A DNA stretch of 56,169 nucleotides from Clostridia bacterium (lineage in GTDB: Bacteria; Bacillota; Clostridia; Oscillospirales; CAG-272). A model generated the notes under the pieces. The model had not been told where the DNA came from. It searched no databases and saw only the letters and a list, made by a program, of their open reading frames with translations. Where the stretch lies: the NCBI GenBank assembly GCA_017416185.1, contig JAFQDF010000016.1, forward strand, positions 1 through 56,169. Reading direction: 5' to 3'. The position numbers were made by a program, and so were the translations under genes. Position 1 is the first letter of the stretch. Every line of letters starts with the position of its first letter. Positions 26,328-33,737 of this stretch are shown piece after piece.

Positions 26328-27217
26328 GCCATATAATATTTATCATAAAGCACCGCCGCATCCTCAAAGTGGTAGCTTGGATATTTTTTTCCGTCGCCTG
26401 CCCCGAGGGTTACAAGGATATATCTGCGTCCCTCAAGCTCGGCATAGCTTGCAAGACAAAGTCCCGCACCGGTGGTATAGCCTGTTTTTCCGCCTAATAT
26501 CTTTGTTTCAAGTGAATACTCCTTCACAGGCTCGTTAAGAGTACTCTCCAGCAGTATTCCGTTTTTGTGATGCTCGGTAGCACGGGTCAGATATTTATCG
26601 GCGGTAACTATGTCAAAAAAAACCCTGTTCTCAAGAGCTGTGGCAAAAAGCAATGCCATATCCGCTGCCGTTGAATAGTTATCCGCATCGTCAAGACCCG
26701 TTACATCTGAAAAGTGAGTGTTTTCCATGCCCAGCTCCTCTGCTCGTAGGTTCATAAGTTCAACGAAATCAGCCTCGCCGCCTGCCGTACAGCTTGCAGC
26801 CCCCAGGGCCGCATCTCCGCCGCTGGGAAGCATAATGCCGTACAGCATATCTCTTACACTTACCCTTTCCCCCGCCTTAAAGCCCGCCACCGAGGCGTGG
26901 TTTTTCTTCATACGCTCTACGGTATCCTCGGTAAAGGTATATTCCTTGTCAAGATCCTCTGTCTGCTCTATGACCACGAGTGCGGTCATGATCTTAGTGA
27001 GAGAGGCTATGGGCAATTTTTCATTATGATTCTTTGCATAGCATATTTCCCCACCGTCAAGATCTATCATAAGAGCACTGTGGCTGGACAGAGTATGCGG
27101 AGTACTGTGTAATCGGGCAGTCCTGCATCTTGCACAGCCCGAAACAAAAACTGCAGTCAGAACCGATAATATGAGCAGTATAGGTAAGAGATAATGTTTT
27201 TTCTTATTTTTAGCCAT
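26324..27217 (-). CDS. D-alanyl-D-alanine carboxypeptidase (penicillin-binding, S11-like) lipoprotein
   Basis: 297 aa from the ATG at 27217 (MAKNKKKHYLL), with ACAGGA upstream; the start overlaps the recombinase stop by 8 bp, so the two are probably coupled. A membrane segment ends in a lipobox-like VSGC. Catalytic motifs: SLTK (nucleophile Ser and Lys) in PIASLTKIMTALVV, KTG in GGKTGYTTG, and at the SxN position LPSGGDAA, where Gly replaces the usual Asn. Such enzymes trim the terminal D-Ala of peptidoglycan stem peptides outside the cell. The substitution may alter activity, though PSGxDAA variants are known in clostridial relatives. Confidence 0.88.
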   Translation of the reverse strand: MAKNKKKHYLLPILLILSVLTAVFVSGCARCRTARLHSTPHTLSSHSALMIDLDGGEICYAKNHNEKLPIASLTKIMTALVVIEQTEDLDKEYTFTEDTVERMKKNHASVAGFKAGERVSVRDMLYGIMLPSGGDAALGAASCTAGGEADFVELMNLRAEELGMENTHFSDVTGLDDADNYSTAADMALLFATALENRVFFDIVTADKYLTRATEHHKNGILLESTLNEPVKEYSLETKILGGKTGYTTGAGLCLASYAELEGRRYILVTLGAGDGKKYPSYHFEDAAVLYDKYYMA

Positions 27218-28196
27218 TCTTTTTTCCTGTTTTTCCGGAGAGAGGGTTATGACGCATTGCCTCCTCCATTCCCTTGTCGCTGACATGGATGTATATCTGG
27301 GTGGTATTGAGCTGCTCGTGACCCAAGATATCCTTGAGCACACGAACATCCACCTTGCCTGTCTGATACATAAGGGTAGCCGCAGTATGTCGGAGCTTAT
27401 GCACCGAGCAGTTTTTATAACCCAGATCTGCCATATCAAGGTATTTATATACTATCTTCTGGACCATTTGATTACTTATACGTCGATGGTTACGGCTGAT
27501 AAAAAGTGCATTTTTATCCTTTGGTTCACCGTATTTTGCCCTGACCGCGATATAGCTCCTCAGAGCATCGGCACAGGCTTCGTTAAGATAGATAATGCGT
27601 TCCTTATTGCCCTTTCCCAACACCCGCAATGAACGGAGTTCTCTGTCAATGTCGGACAGGGAGATCCCCGTCAGCTCGGACAGACGCATTCCGCAGTTAA
27701 GAAAGAGGGTAAGTATACAGTAATCCCGTTCACGGTACTTTGATTCGGTATCCCTTTCCACCGCCTCAAGCAGAGAAATGCTTTCCTCGAGGCTGAGAAA
27801 CTTAGGCAGCTTGTTCTTTATTCTCGGGCCCTCCATATGCTCGCAGGGGTTGGTCTCAAGCTCCCCTCTTACCACCACAAGATATTTAAAAAAGCCCTTC
27901 AAGCTCGAAAGCTTTCTTGCACGGGTGACGGCAGAGTTTCTCCTTACGTCGGCGGTATATCTCATGTATCTGTAGATATCCTCCCTTGTTATTTTGCCAA
28001 TATCCTCGATTGTAATACGGCTTATATCAGTTTCTTTCATTTTTTCTTCGCTTATATCCCCGCTCTCCGATGCCTTTATATATCGGAAAAAGGTAAGCAG
28101 ATCGTGCTCGTATTCTGACACGGTCTTAACCGAACGGTTCTTTACGGTACGGCAATAAGCACAGTACCCGTCAACTGCTTTTGGCATTTCAGGCAT
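27210..28196 (-). CDS. Xer-type tyrosine recombinase
   Basis: 328 aa. N-terminal SAM-like DNA-binding domain about 1-130; catalytic domain about 150-310 with the full tyrosine-recombinase set: Arg in LNCGMRLSELTG, Lys region, HKLRHTAATLMYQ (His and Arg), and HEQLNTTQIYIHV (second His and nucleophile Tyr). Length and the LFLNCGMRLSELxGL-like motif match chromosomal XerC/XerD proteins, which resolve chromosome dimers at dif. Which one cannot be decided here, and no dif site was recognised. AAGGAG lies 6 nt before the ATG. It is followed by, and overlaps, a cell-wall carboxypeptidase gene. Confidence 0.88.
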   Translation of the reverse strand: MPEMPKAVDGYCAYCRTVKNRSVKTVSEYEHDLLTFFRYIKASESGDISEEKMKETDISRITIEDIGKITREDIYRYMRYTADVRRNSAVTRARKLSSLKGFFKYLVVVRGELETNPCEHMEGPRIKNKLPKFLSLEESISLLEAVERDTESKYRERDYCILTLFLNCGMRLSELTGISLSDIDRELRSLRVLGKGNKERIIYLNEACADALRSYIAVRAKYGEPKDKNALFISRNHRRISNQMVQKIVYKYLDMADLGYKNCSVHKLRHTAATLMYQTGKVDVRVLKDILGHEQLNTTQIYIHVSDKGMEEAMRHNPLSGKTGKKNG

Positions 28197-28225
28197 ATGG
28201 TACTCCTTAAAATTAACAAATATGT

Positions 28226-28255
28226 ATTGTAATTTATTATTATTTAATGTAAAAT
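28226..28255. promoter_or_regulatory. Overlapping divergent promoters
   Basis: Plus strand: TTGTAA (28227-28232), 17 bp, TAAAAT (28250-28255) for the membrane protein gene. Minus strand: TTTACA (28253-28248), 16 bp, TACAAT (28231-28226) for the recombinase gene. They occupy the same DNA, so use may be mutually exclusive. Confidence 0.6.
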
Positions 28256-28293
28256 GAGATAAGTGTACTTTTGTACGAACGGAGGAAACTTTT

Positions 28294-29121
28294 ATGATAA
28301 AAAAATATTCTTACGATATGTTCAAAATGCTGCTTAACCAGATAGGTATTGCAATGCTGGCTCTGGTTATGACCATAGCTACCTACCAAAGCTCAAAGCT
28401 CTATTTTATAACCACTTCCCTGTGTGCAGTACTATATGTGTATCTGCTCTACGTAATGATGTACGATATCGGTCAGAAGGACAAGCCTGCAATAGACGGA
28501 AACAGACTGAGCTTCAATCCCTTGAAGGGTCTGTGGATCTCTTTGGGAGCAAACTCCTTCAACATCATCTGCGGTATAATGATAGCAGTATTTTCTGCAT
28601 TTATCGTTATGCAGAGCCCTGTTGCGGTGCTTGATGCCCAAGGCAACGAAATGAAGGTATATACCCGTGAAGAAGCGGCAGAGACTATGGATGCCGCCGA
28701 CTACACCTATACAGAGACTCAGCTTTATTCCAACAGTGGCGGCAATGTAAAGACAGCAGAGTACGAGGGATCAAAATATTCCGAGACAGTCAACCGTAAC
28801 GGAGGTGTCGTTACGTTATACGATAAGGACGGCAATGAGCTTGAGCTCTTTTCGGACAGCGGTATGAGGCTCTGCATACACCGCAATTCAGTAAAGACCT
28901 GGGCAAGCAACCTTTACGGAGTGCCCTATACCATAGCTACCTTCTTCCAGTCCATGTTCCAGGGAATAAGAGATAAATTTTTCTTCGGAAACGACGATTA
29001 TTTCTATCTTCTGACACCCATTCTTCCCATAGCATTCTCATCTCTTGCATACTATATGGGAGCAAAGGGCAAGCGTATACTTTTCTTCCTGCCTGAACGT
29101 AAGCAGAAACCCAGATATTAA
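28294..29121 (+). CDS. Membrane protein of unknown function
   Basis: 275 aa, with CGGAGG before the ATG. Predicted topology: two close hydrophobic segments in residues about 15-65 (IAMLALVMTIATY; LCAVLYVYLLYVMMYDIG), a third around 90-110 (IICGIMIAVFSAFIVM), an extracytoplasmic-looking soluble stretch about 115-205 rich in Thr/Tyr/Gly, then one more segment near 240-258 (LTPILPIAFSSLAYYMGAK) and a basic tail. No family recognised. It is transcribed divergently from the recombinase gene and stands alone before the amidase-radA pair. Confidence 0.75.
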   Translation: MIKKYSYDMFKMLLNQIGIAMLALVMTIATYQSSKLYFITTSLCAVLYVYLLYVMMYDIGQKDKPAIDGNRLSFNPLKGLWISLGANSFNIICGIMIAVFSAFIVMQSPVAVLDAQGNEMKVYTREEAAETMDAADYTYTETQLYSNSGGNVKTAEYEGSKYSETVNRNGGVVTLYDKDGNELELFSDSGMRLCIHRNSVKTWASNLYGVPYTIATFFQSMFQGIRDKFFFGNDDYFYLLTPILPIAFSSLAYYMGAKGKRILFFLPERKQKPRY

Positions 29122-29208
29122 GTACAAATGGCTTTCGGTCACTTATCATACAATCTTCACCTGCGGAATAATATATAAGCAGATTTAGTTTATATTGGCG
29201 GTGATGAT

Positions 29209-29922
29209 TTGAAGATAAGGGCTGTATGGGTCAGCTTTAAATTTATAATATTTACGGTGCTGCTTATTCTCTGTGCACTGCTGCTCCACGGCTTTCGCAA
29301 GGAACTGGGAATAAAAAGTGCGTGGACAGACTCTGTTCCGACGGTGGTCATAGACCCGGGACACGGAGGAGAGGACGGCGGAGCCGTAGGCATAAACGGC
29401 TGTATCGAAAAGGATCTGAATCTCGAGGTAGCCCTGATACTGCGCGATCTGCTTGAGGCATCGGGAGTAGAAACGGTTATGACAAGAACCGAGGATATAA
29501 TGCTCTATGATGCCGATACTCCCGGAAAAAGGAAGATGCAGGATCTTAAAAAGCGGGTAGAGATCGGCTCGGAAAACGAGGGCTCAGTCACGGTAAGCAT
29601 CCATATGAACACCTATCCCTCCGAAAAATGCCGTGGTGCTCAGGTTTACTATTCAGCCAACGATACAGAAAGTCTGCTTTTAGCGGAGCTTATCCAGTCA
29701 AGGCTGAAGGAGCTGCTTCAGCCCGAAAACAACAGGCAGGTAAAACAGGCAACCTCGGCGATATATCTGTTGCACAACATAAACAATCCCGCCGTACTTG
29801 TGGAATGCGGGTTTATCTCAAGCCCTGAGGAGGCTGAGCTGTTAAGCGATGACGACTACCGCCACAAGCTGGCTTTAACAGTATATTCAGCAATTATCGA
29901 ATATCTCAACAAGGAAGTTTAA
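29209..29922 (+). CDS. N-acetylmuramoyl-L-alanine amidase (Amidase_3, CwlD-like)
   Basis: 237 aa. The frame starts at TTG (29209) after GGCGGTGAT; the nearby ATG at 29205 runs into a stop at once. An N-terminal membrane segment (about 10-30) would act as an anchor or uncleaved signal. The zinc-amidase residues are visible: VIDPGHGGEDGGA (His), IEKDLNLEVALIL (Glu), VSIHMNTYPS (His) and VECGFISSPEEAELL (catalytic Glu). It cleaves the bond between MurNAc and L-Ala in peptidoglycan. Size and the membrane anchor resemble CwlD, which acts in spore cortex; whether this organism sporulates cannot be told here. radA starts 1 nt downstream. Confidence 0.9.
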   Translation: MKIRAVWVSFKFIIFTVLLILCALLLHGFRKELGIKSAWTDSVPTVVIDPGHGGEDGGAVGINGCIEKDLNLEVALILRDLLEASGVETVMTRTEDIMLYDADTPGKRKMQDLKKRVEIGSENEGSVTVSIHMNTYPSEKCRGAQVYYSANDTESLLLAELIQSRLKELLQPENNRQVKQATSAIYLLHNINNPAVLVECGFISSPEEAELLSDDDYRHKLALTVYSAIIEYLNKEV

Positions 29923-29923
29923 T

Positions 29924-31285
29924 ATGAAAGAAAAAACAGTTTTTGTCTGTACCGAGTGCGGTAATACAGTTTCACGCTGGGCGGGTAAATGTCCTGCTTG
30001 CGGCGAGTGGAATACTCTTGAGGAGCGTACTGCCATACCCGAGCCTAAAAAATCAGCAAGACCCCGTGCCGCTGCCTCTGTCTATGACAGCGCTCCCGAG
30101 CTTCTTCGTGATCTGGAGCTGCCCAACTACATCCGTTCAAAGAGCGGAATAGGTGAGCTTGACCGTGTGCTTGGCGGCGGTATAGTTTCGGGCTCTGCCG
30201 TGCTTTTGTCGGGTGAACCGGGTATAGGCAAATCCACACTTCTTATGCAGATATCGGGTAAGCTCTGTCCGAAAAACAAGGTTCTTTACGTCTCGGGCGA
30301 GGAATCGGGCTCTCAGATAAAGCTCAGAGCCAAGCGTCTCGGAGTTTTCCCCGACAATCTCTATATACTTATCGAAACGAATATCGACAAAATTCTCGGA
30401 CAGGTTGAAAGCCTCAAGCCCGATATAGTTATAGTCGACTCTATACAGACGGTGTATGACGACAGGGTCGGCACCTCGGCGGGCAGCATCTCTCAGGTAA
30501 AGGAGTGTGCCGCAAGGTTTATTATAACCGCAAAGAATGCGGGTATATCCATAATATTAGTCAGCCACGTCAATAAAGAAGGTAATATCGCAGGACCTAA
30601 GGTCCTTGAGCACGCAGTAGATGCAGTTCTCTACTTTGAGGGTGAGAGCCGCAGCTCCTACCGTATAATCCGCGCCATCAAGAACCGCTTTGGTTCTACA
30701 AACGAGATCGGCGTTTTTGAGATGAACGAGGAGGGCTTAAAGGAAGTACCCAACCCCTCCGAGGCACTGCTTGCCGGCAGACCCAAGGACGTTTCGGGAA
30801 GCTGTGCAGTTTGTCTTATGGAGGGCAGCCGTCCGATAATTGCAGAGGTACAGGCATTGTGCGTGCCTACCGTGTTCCCTTCTCCCAAGCGTACCTCCAA
30901 CGGTGTCGACTATAACCGTATGTATATGCTTCTTGCCGTTCTTGAAAAAAGACTGCGGGCAAAATTCTCGGTAAACGACATCTATCTGAACGTCGTAGGC
31001 GGTCTTCGTGCCGACGAGCCTGCCGCAGATATGGCAATAGCCCTTTCTCTGCTTTCCTCTCTTAAGGACAAGCCCGTTCCCGAAAACGTAATAGCTATCG
31101 GTGAGATAGGTCTGGCGGGAGAATGCCGTACGGTACCCAATATAGATCAGCGTATAAGCGAAGCTGTACGCCTCGGATTTGATACGATAATCATACCCAA
31201 ACGCTGTTATACCAAAAGTCTCAAAACAGAAAGCGGAGTTAAGATAATTCCGGTTTCAAGCGTGTTTGAAGTGATGATGAAATAA
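29924..31285 (+). CDS. radA: DNA repair protein RadA/Sms
   Basis: 453 aa, standard length. N-terminal zinc finger CTECGNTVSRWAGKCPACGEW (four cysteines), RecA-like ATPase with Walker A SGEPGIGKSTLL near residue 95, the RadA-specific KNRFG motif (IKNRFGSTNEIG) near 250, and a C-terminal Lon-like domain. RadA is a helicase that extends heteroduplexes during recombination and repair. It follows the amidase gene by 1 nt and is translated from an ATG with AAGGAAG upstream. It is followed by a heptad-bounded repeat rather than a clear terminator. Confidence 0.97.
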   Translation: MKEKTVFVCTECGNTVSRWAGKCPACGEWNTLEERTAIPEPKKSARPRAAASVYDSAPELLRDLELPNYIRSKSGIGELDRVLGGGIVSGSAVLLSGEPGIGKSTLLMQISGKLCPKNKVLYVSGEESGSQIKLRAKRLGVFPDNLYILIETNIDKILGQVESLKPDIVIVDSIQTVYDDRVGTSAGSISQVKECAARFIITAKNAGISIILVSHVNKEGNIAGPKVLEHAVDAVLYFEGESRSSYRIIRAIKNRFGSTNEIGVFEMNEEGLKEVPNPSEALLAGRPKDVSGSCAVCLMEGSRPIIAEVQALCVPTVFPSPKRTSNGVDYNRMYMLLAVLEKRLRAKFSVNDIYLNVVGGLRADEPAADMAIALSLLSSLKDKPVPENVIAIGEIGLAGECRTVPNIDQRISEAVRLGFDTIIIPKRCYTKSLKTESGVKIIPVSSVFEVMMK

Positions 31286-31289
31286 TAAA

Positions 31290-31498
31290 ATGCAGAATGC
31301 AGAGTGCAGAGTGCAGAATTAAGGAGATTTTTGACACCTCTAAGGTGCCAAAAATTCCATTAAATTATATATTACTTGTTTGAAATTAAAATAACAAAGC
31401 AGACAGCAGAAAACAAAATATGATATAATGCAGATTTTCGACCTGAAGGGAGAAAATCCTCCATAATTCTGCATTTTTAATTCTGCATTCTGCATTCT
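31290..31498. repeat. Heptad-bounded dispersed element, copy 2
   Basis: Left end: TGCAGAA, TGCAGAG, TGCAGAG, then TGCAGAATTAAGGAG and a hairpin with arms ATTTTTGACACCT / GGTGCCAAAAAT (one mismatch) followed by TCCATTAA. AT-rich middle. Right end: a GATTTTC / GAAAATC hairpin, then inverted TCTGCAT-type heptads. It is the reverse-orientation relative of the 24598-24830 element. It separates the convergent radA and AI-2E transporter genes. Confidence 0.85.
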
Positions 31499-31527
31499 AA
31501 AAAGTGCCTTCACAGAAGACACTTTTT
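31499..31527 (-). terminator. Terminator of the AI-2E family transporter gene
   Basis: Stem AAAAAGTGxCTTC / GAAGxCACTTTTT, one mismatch, 3-nt loop, with T-run on the minus strand; 10 bp past the stop codon. Confidence 0.85.
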
Positions 31528-31536
31528 AAAGCGGGG

Positions 31537-32769
31537 TTATTCTGCTTTAGGCTTCGGCTTTTTCTTTATCTTTCCGTATCCGTTACCGTAATAGTTGATA
31601 AGCCTTCGTGACTTACCTCTTGCAATAAGCAGCTTGTTTGCGTAGTCAACAAAGATAGCATACAATGTTGCAAATATCGGAACGCCGATAAACATACCGG
31701 TCAGTCCAAGGACACCGCTCATAAAGATGATGGAGAACATTACCCAAAGAGCACTCATATTCGTAGTATCACCTAAGATCTTAGGACCTATTACGTTTCC
31801 GTCAAGCTGCTGGATAGCGAGTATGATGATAAGGAACCAGAAGCTCTTTACGGGATCTGCAATGAATATAATAAATGCACTGGGTATAGCACCTATAAAT
31901 GGGCCGAAGAAGGGTATAACATTTGTAACACCTACGATGACCGCTATCAGAGGATAATAGGGCATACGGAATATCATCAGCACGAAGAAGGTAATAAATC
32001 CGATAATAATAGAGTCTATTATCTTACCTATAATAAAGCCCTCAAAGGTATTCTTGGTGATACGAGTAACGCGTACCATACGGGATGCATGCATACGGCT
32101 GAAGAGTGCGTAAACCGTCTTCTTAACCTGAGCACAAAGCTTTTCCTTGGAGAAAAGGAAATATACCGAAACGATAATCCCGATGAATGCATTCTTCAGC
32201 GAATTGATTACGTTTGTGGCAAAGTTGATTATGTAGGGAGATATATCGATAATAATGCCGTAAGAATTCTTGATGATCTCGGTTACGTTTTCGTTAACCT
32301 CCTCGGTATCGATAAAGTTCATAATGAAATCGGGAAGGAAGGTCTTTTCCTTATCAAAGATATTCATCACGTATTCCTGTGCACCGGAAACGTATCCCGA
32401 CACTTTAGTCTGAAGATCGTTATAGCTTATTACGATCTGAGGTACTACCATAGAAACAAAGACACCTATAAGTACAGAAACTATAATATACGCACTGATA
32501 AGCGAAAGCACACGGTTAAGCTTGGGACGGGGCTTTTTCTTTTCCACAAAGGCAAATACGTACCTTTCGCAGAGCATCATCAGCGGATTGATAAGAAAGG
32601 CTATACAGAAGCCTACGATAAAAGGATTGAGTACGGCAAGTATACGTCTTACTGTCCCCCACACAACGTCAATGTTCAAAGCCGCAGCAACAAGCACTAC
32701 CGCGAAGGTTATAACAATACACACATATGCTGCTACCGTTGTGTATTTTTTATTCCAATCTATTTTCAA
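31537..32769 (-). CDS. AI-2E family transporter (TqsA/YdiK-like membrane protein)
   Basis: 410 aa with about eight hydrophobic segments: three or four in the first 110 residues, a long soluble stretch (about 110-175), then clustered segments and the conserved GVTNVIPFFGPFIGAIPSA and QQLDGNVIGPKILG motifs of the AI-2E family (DUF20). Members include autoinducer-2 exporters and Na+/H+ antiporters, so the transported molecule is not known. Ends in a Lys/Pro-rich tail. Translation starts at TTG (32769-32767) after AGGGGTGAT; the nearby ATG is out of frame. Promoter at 32792-32820. Confidence 0.9.
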   Translation of the reverse strand: MKIDWNKKYTTVAAYVCIVITFAVVLVAAALNIDVVWGTVRRILAVLNPFIVGFCIAFLINPLMMLCERYVFAFVEKKKPRPKLNRVLSLISAYIIVSVLIGVFVSMVVPQIVISYNDLQTKVSGYVSGAQEYVMNIFDKEKTFLPDFIMNFIDTEEVNENVTEIIKNSYGIIIDISPYIINFATNVINSLKNAFIGIIVSVYFLFSKEKLCAQVKKTVYALFSRMHASRMVRVTRITKNTFEGFIIGKIIDSIIIGFITFFVLMIFRMPYYPLIAVIVGVTNVIPFFGPFIGAIPSAFIIFIADPVKSFWFLIIILAIQQLDGNVIGPKILGDTTNMSALWVMFSIIFMSGVLGLTGMFIGVPIFATLYAIFVDYANKLLIARGKSRRLINYYGNGYGKIKKKPKPKAE

Positions 32770-32791
32770 AAAACATCACCCCTTTTAAAGC

Positions 32792-32820
32792 ATTTTATAC
32801 CAAACTTTTCTTAATGTCAA
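32792..32820 (-). promoter_or_regulatory. Promoter of the AI-2E family gene
   Basis: Minus strand: consensus TTGACA (32820-32815), 17 bp, TAAAAT (32797-32792). Confidence 0.8.
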
Positions 32821-32850
32821 CCAATTATATAAAATTTTATCGGAGTTTTT

Positions 32851-33687
32851 ATGATAAGACTTGAAGCAAATGCAAAAATCAATCTGTTTTTGGAGATAAC
32901 GGGAAGGCTTGAAAACGGCTATCACACCATCTCCACCGTTATGCAGGAGATAGGTCTGTGCGACTACGTGAGTGTCACCGAAACCGATTCGGGCAGCATC
33001 ACCCTCACATCCGACTGTGACACGATGCCCCTTGACGAAAGGAATATTGCATATAAGTGCGCCGCGCTTTTCTTTGAAAAGGCGGGTATGGAAAACAAGG
33101 GCATCAATATCCATATCGAAAAAAACATCCCTATGGAGGCAGGGCTTGCGGGAGGAAGTACCGACGGCGGGGCTGTTCTGAAGGGATTGAATGAAATATA
33201 CGGTTATCCTTTCAACACGGAGGAGCTTTGTGCCATAGGTGCAAAGATAGGAGCAGATATTCCCTTTTGTATCCTCGGCGGTACGGTGCTGTGCGAGGGT
33301 ATAGGTGATATTATGACTCCCATATCCCCTCTGCCTCCTTGTCATATTCTTATCGCAAAGGGTAAAGAGGGCGTTTCCACCAAATGGGCATACGAACAGT
33401 TTGACCTGATGGAGAACAGAGAGGTAAGGGACAACCCTATGCCCGAGCTTCTCAAGCTCGGAGATATACATACGGTCTGCAAGGGTATGTACAACTGCTT
33501 CGAGCTGCTTGTACCCTCTGTTGAGGAAATAAAAAATATAATGAACGAAAACGGCGCCCTCGGTTCTATGATGAGCGGCAGCGGAACCGCGGTGTTCGGT
33601 ATATTTGACTCAGAGGAAAAAATGAAGGCGGCTGGCAATAAATTACAGCAAAAAAATATTTCGGTTTTCTGTTGCGATAACAGATAA
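32851..33687 (+). CDS. ispE: 4-diphosphocytidyl-2-C-methyl-D-erythritol kinase
   Basis: 278 aa GHMP kinase. Motif 1 is the N-terminal LEANAKINLFLEITGRLENGYH (split as AKINLFLEI and GYH); motif 2, the ATP-binding loop, is PMEAGLAGGSTDGGAVL near residue 90; motif 3 is MMSGSGTAVFG near 245. It phosphorylates CDP-ME in the MEP pathway of isoprenoid precursor synthesis, implying this organism makes IPP by the MEP route. Ribosome site CGGAG lies 7 nt upstream. It is divergent from the AI-2E gene, and the promoter for the downstream glycyl radical enzyme overlaps its stop codon. Confidence 0.95.
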   Translation: MIRLEANAKINLFLEITGRLENGYHTISTVMQEIGLCDYVSVTETDSGSITLTSDCDTMPLDERNIAYKCAALFFEKAGMENKGINIHIEKNIPMEAGLAGGSTDGGAVLKGLNEIYGYPFNTEELCAIGAKIGADIPFCILGGTVLCEGIGDIMTPISPLPPCHILIAKGKEGVSTKWAYEQFDLMENREVRDNPMPELLKLGDIHTVCKGMYNCFELLVPSVEEIKNIMNENGALGSMMSGSGTAVFGIFDSEEKMKAAGNKLQQKNISVFCCDNR

Positions 33688-33700
33688 AATATGATAGAAT
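33672..33700 (+). promoter_or_regulatory. Promoter of the glycyl radical enzyme gene
   Basis: TTGCGA (33672-33677), 17 bp, TAGAAT (33695-33700). It overlaps the last codons of ispE and lies about 40 bp before the ATG, so the enzyme can be expressed independently. Confidence 0.7.
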
Positions 33701-33737
33701 AAAATTATTGAGATATAGACTTTACAGGAGGTAAATT

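Noticed and set aside
27218..27439. Longer N-terminus for the D,D-carboxypeptidase
   Set aside because: That stretch is the recombinase gene read in another frame; the ATG at 27217 has a ribosome site and starts a lipoprotein signal.
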